Shown here piece after piece: positions 5,208-7,150 of a stretch of 7,150 nt of DNA. Within the stretch, counting starts at the first letter, position 1; each line of letters opens with the position of its first letter. Below the pieces are notes generated by a model. It was not told where the DNA came from, made no database searches, and saw only the letters and a list, made by a program, of their open reading frames with translations. Source of the stretch: Rhizobiaceae bacterium (lineage in GTDB: Bacteria; Pseudomonadota; Alphaproteobacteria; Rhizobiales; Rhizobiaceae); assembly GCA_020696915.1 (NCBI GenBank), contig JAJFMR010000146.1, positions 1 to 7,150 on the forward strand, read 5' to 3'. The position numbers were made by a program, and so were the translations under genes.

Positions 5208-6704
5208 TCACGCCCACCACCTCTCCGGGCTGAACCGCCCGGCGGCCGACTCGATGATGTGTGCTGTCTGGAAGAGAGTTTCTTCCTCGAAAGGCCGGCC
5301 GATGAGTTGCAGCGCCAGCGGTAGTCCTTGCGCATCGAGCCCGGCGGGTACTGCGATTGCGGGCAGGCCCGCCATGTTCACCGTGACAGTGAAAATGTCG
5401 TTCAGGTACATCTTCACGGGGTCCGCGTTCATGTCCTGCTCGGCGACGCCGAAGGCGGCGGACGGCGTGGCCGGCGTGAGGATGATGTCGACGCCGGCAT
5501 CGAACGCCTTCTCGAAGTCGCTCTTGATGAGGCTGCGCACCTTCTGCGCCTGAAGGTAATAGGCATCATAGTAGCCGGCCGACAGCACGTAGGTTCCGAT
5601 CATGATGCGGCGCTTAACTTCGCGGCCGAAGCCAGCGGCGCGCGTATTCTCGTACATCTCGACGATGTCCTTGCCCGGCACGCGCAGCCCGTAACGGACG
5701 CCGTCGTAGCGGGCAAGGTTCGAGGAGGCTTCGGCCGGAGCCACGATGTAATAGGCTGGCAGTGCGTATTTCGTGTGCGGCAGCGAAATGTCGACGATCT
5801 CGGCGCCGGCGTCCCGGAGCCATGCGATGCCCGCTTGCCACAGCACCTCGATCTCCCCGGGCATGCCTTCGATCCGGTATTCCCTGGGAATGCCGACCGT
5901 CATGCCCCTGACCGGACGGCCGATCGCCGCCTCGTAGTCCGGCACCGGCAGGTCGACTGAGGTGGTGTCCCTGGGATCGACGGAGGCCATCGACTTCAAC
6001 AGGATCGCTGCATCGCGAACGTCGCGGCCGATGGGGCCGGCCTGGTCGAGAGATGAAGCGAAGGCGACTATTCCCCACCGCGAGCACCGCCCGTAGGTCG
6101 GCTTGATGCCGACGGTGCCGGTGAATGCCGCCGGCTGCCGGATGGAGCCGCCCGTATCGGTCGCCGTGGCGCCCGCGCACAGATGGGCCGCCACCGCCGT
6201 CGCCGAGCCGCCCGAAGAACCGCCGGGCACCAGTTGGGCATTGTCCAGGGAGCCGGCGCGGGAGCGGCGCCAGGGGTTGACGACCGGACCGTAATGAGAG
6301 GTCTCGTTGGACGAGCCCATCGCAAACTCGTCCATGTTGAGCTTGCCGAGCATGACCGCGCCGTCCGACCACAGATTGGCCGAGACGGTCGATTCGTATG
6401 GCGGCCTGAAGCCGTCCAGCACGTGGCTGCAGGCCTGGGTGTGGATGCCATCGGTTGCAAAAAGATCCTTGATGCCGAGCGGAATCCCCTCGAGCGCACC
6501 GCCTTCTCCCCTTGTGAGGCGCGCATCGGATGCTTTCGCCATCGCCGTTGCCCGGTCCGGGGTGATCGCGACGTAGGCGTTGAGCAGCGGATTTGCCGCC
6601 TCGATCGCCGCTATATAGGCCTCGGTCAGCTCCACGGCGGTGAACGCCCCGGCGCGAAGTTGGCCGCGGGCCTCGGCAATGGTCAGTTTGGTCAGGTCGC
6701 TCAT
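5208..6704 (-). CDS. gatA: Aspartyl/glutamyl-tRNA(Asn/Gln) amidotransferase subunit A
   Basis: GatA is the glutaminase/amidase subunit of the cytosolic GatCAB complex, which turns Glu-tRNA(Gln), and often Asp-tRNA(Asn), into Gln-tRNA or Asn-tRNA. The 498 residues match the family length. The amidase-signature triad is complete: K79 in PLGIKDLF, cis-Ser S163 in PGGSSGGSA, and nucleophile S187 in TDTGGSIRQP. The 24-residue spacing between the two serines and the position of K79 agree with Staphylococcus GatA. GKLNMDEFAMGSSNE (120-134) and the segment GIVAFASSLDQAGP (211-224) are further GatA hallmarks. The start was set at the second of two adjacent ATGs (6704, giving MSDLTKLTIAEARG); the first is at 6707, and the frame is open to 6806 but overlaps the GNAT gene. 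GGA lies 5 nt before the chosen ATG. gatC and gatB are not in the window; the gene starts 10 nt after the GNAT stop. Confidence 0.96.
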   Translation of the reverse strand: MSDLTKLTIAEARGQLRAGAFTAVELTEAYIAAIEAANPLLNAYVAITPDRATAMAKASDARLTRGEGGALEGIPLGIKDLFATDGIHTQACSHVLDGFRPPYESTVSANLWSDGAVMLGKLNMDEFAMGSSNETSHYGPVVNPWRRSRAGSLDNAQLVPGGSSGGSATAVAAHLCAGATATDTGGSIRQPAAFTGTVGIKPTYGRCSRWGIVAFASSLDQAGPIGRDVRDAAILLKSMASVDPRDTTSVDLPVPDYEAAIGRPVRGMTVGIPREYRIEGMPGEIEVLWQAGIAWLRDAGAEIVDISLPHTKYALPAYYIVAPAEASSNLARYDGVRYGLRVPGKDIVEMYENTRAAGFGREVKRRIMIGTYVLSAGYYDAYYLQAQKVRSLIKSDFEKAFDAGVDIILTPATPSAAFGVAEQDMNADPVKMYLNDIFTVTVNMAGLPAIAVPAGLDAQGLPLALQLIGRPFEEETLFQTAHIIESAAGRFSPERWWA

Positions 6705-6714
6705 CATCGTCCGT

Positions 6715-7150
6715 TCAGTTCTCGAGCTGCTTCCGGTAGAAGACGGACCAAGCCGAGTTTGGATAGTCGAGCACGGGTCCGCAGCGCGCAAATCCGGCCC
6801 GCTCATACACCGTCCAGGCCGCCGGATGGCGATCTCCGGTTTCGAGCACCAGGCAGCTCATGCCTTCGCTTCTCGCCAGGGCCTCGATGCGCTCGACGAT
6901 CATGGCTCCGATGCGCCGGCCCCGATGCGAGGGGCGCGTGTACATGCGCTTCACTTCGCCGACACCTCCTTCATGGCGTCGCAGCGCCCCACAGGCCACA
7001 GCAGCGCCGCCGTCACGCGCGATGAAGACGGCGGTGTCGTCCGACGCCATCTGTTCAGGGGTCATGTGGAAGCAGAATTCGGGCGGCGTCAGTACCAGGA
7101 GAGCCGCACTCAGCTCCGACAGCAGCGTCAGCACGTCCTCCTGCAAGGGC
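6715..7150 (-). CDS. GNAT family N-acetyltransferase, 5' partial
   Basis: About 145 residues are visible and the frame is open across the right edge, so the true start is probably just outside the window. A TTG at 7146 could serve as a start, but the residues around it (PLQEDVLTLL) look like the interior of a GNAT N-terminus, and relatives usually have about 10-20 more residues. Landmarks are LTPPEFCFHMTPEQMA near the N-terminus, GEVKRMYTRP (beta-4 region), the acetyl-CoA pyrophosphate-binding loop HRGRRIGAMI, and CLVLETGDRHPAAWTVYERAGF, which is the usual C-terminal signature. GNAT enzymes transfer acetyl from acetyl-CoA to an amine; the substrate cannot be read from sequence. The stop lies 10 nt before gatA, suggesting a shared transcript, but a functional tie to tRNA amidation is unproven. 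Confidence 0.85.
   Translation of the reverse strand, partial: PLQEDVLTLLSELSAALLVLTPPEFCFHMTPEQMASDDTAVFIARDGGAAVACGALRRHEGGVGEVKRMYTRPSHRGRRIGAMIVERIEALARSEGMSCLVLETGDRHPAAWTVYERAGFARCGPVLDYPNSAWSVFYRKQLEN

Noticed and set aside
4598..5233. Plus-strand open frame of 211 codons opposite the DUF218 gene.
   Set aside because: It overlaps an established gene completely, has no family features, and is explained by GC-rich codon usage on the other strand.
6183..7025. Plus-strand open frame of 280 codons opposite gatA and the GNAT gene.
   Set aside because: It spans two real genes on the other strand and has no recognisable domain.
1..7150. Mobile element, CRISPR array, toxin-antitoxin or defence system.
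   Set aside because: There are no transposase or integrase genes, direct-repeat arrays, long terminal inverted repeats or small paired toxin-like genes; the content is chromosomal housekeeping.

Overview
The window is GC-rich, densely coded chromosomal DNA of the kind seen in Hyphomicrobiales (rhizobia and relatives such as Mesorhizobium or other Phyllobacteriaceae). This placement is inferred from gene content: a DD-carboxypeptidase with a C-terminal SPOR domain, an alphaproteobacterial DUF1489 protein, and a VWA/J-domain gene pair. GatA, L-serine dehydratase and the other sequences also look alphaproteobacterial. I could not run a search, so the genus is not fixed. I see no insertion sequence, prophage gene, CRISPR array, tRNA or rRNA.

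Layout. The left edge carries the 3' end of a plus-strand gene for a penicillin-binding D,D-carboxypeptidase; only the tail, an acidic linker and the SPOR domain are visible. It converges on a run of seven minus-strand genes filling the rest of the window. In transcription order (right to left) these are: a GNAT acetyltransferase cut by the right edge; gatA; a YdcF/ElyC/SanA-like (DUF218) membrane protein; an iron-sulfur L-serine dehydratase; a DUF1489 protein; a von Willebrand factor A (VWA) domain protein; and a membrane-anchored J-domain protein.

Transcription units. GNAT, gatA and the DUF218 gene are separated by 10 and 31 nt and look like one operon. L-serine dehydratase stands after a 178-nt gap with a plausible promoter and a roughly 90-nt leader. 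DUF1489 follows 103 nt later, with a possible promoter very close to its ATG. VWA follows after 77 nt, and its stop codon overlaps the J-domain start in an ATGA arrangement, so those two are probably translationally coupled.

Functions are mostly housekeeping: Gln-tRNA/Asn-tRNA formation by transamidation (GatA), serine catabolism (SdaA) and cell-envelope maintenance (carboxypeptidase, DUF218). The least understood part is the VWA/J-domain pair and the neighbouring DUF1489 gene. I found no convincing new defence or mobile system. Three start codons needed correction from sequence: GTG for L-serine dehydratase, TTG for the DUF218 protein, and an ATG inside the longer open frame for gatA.
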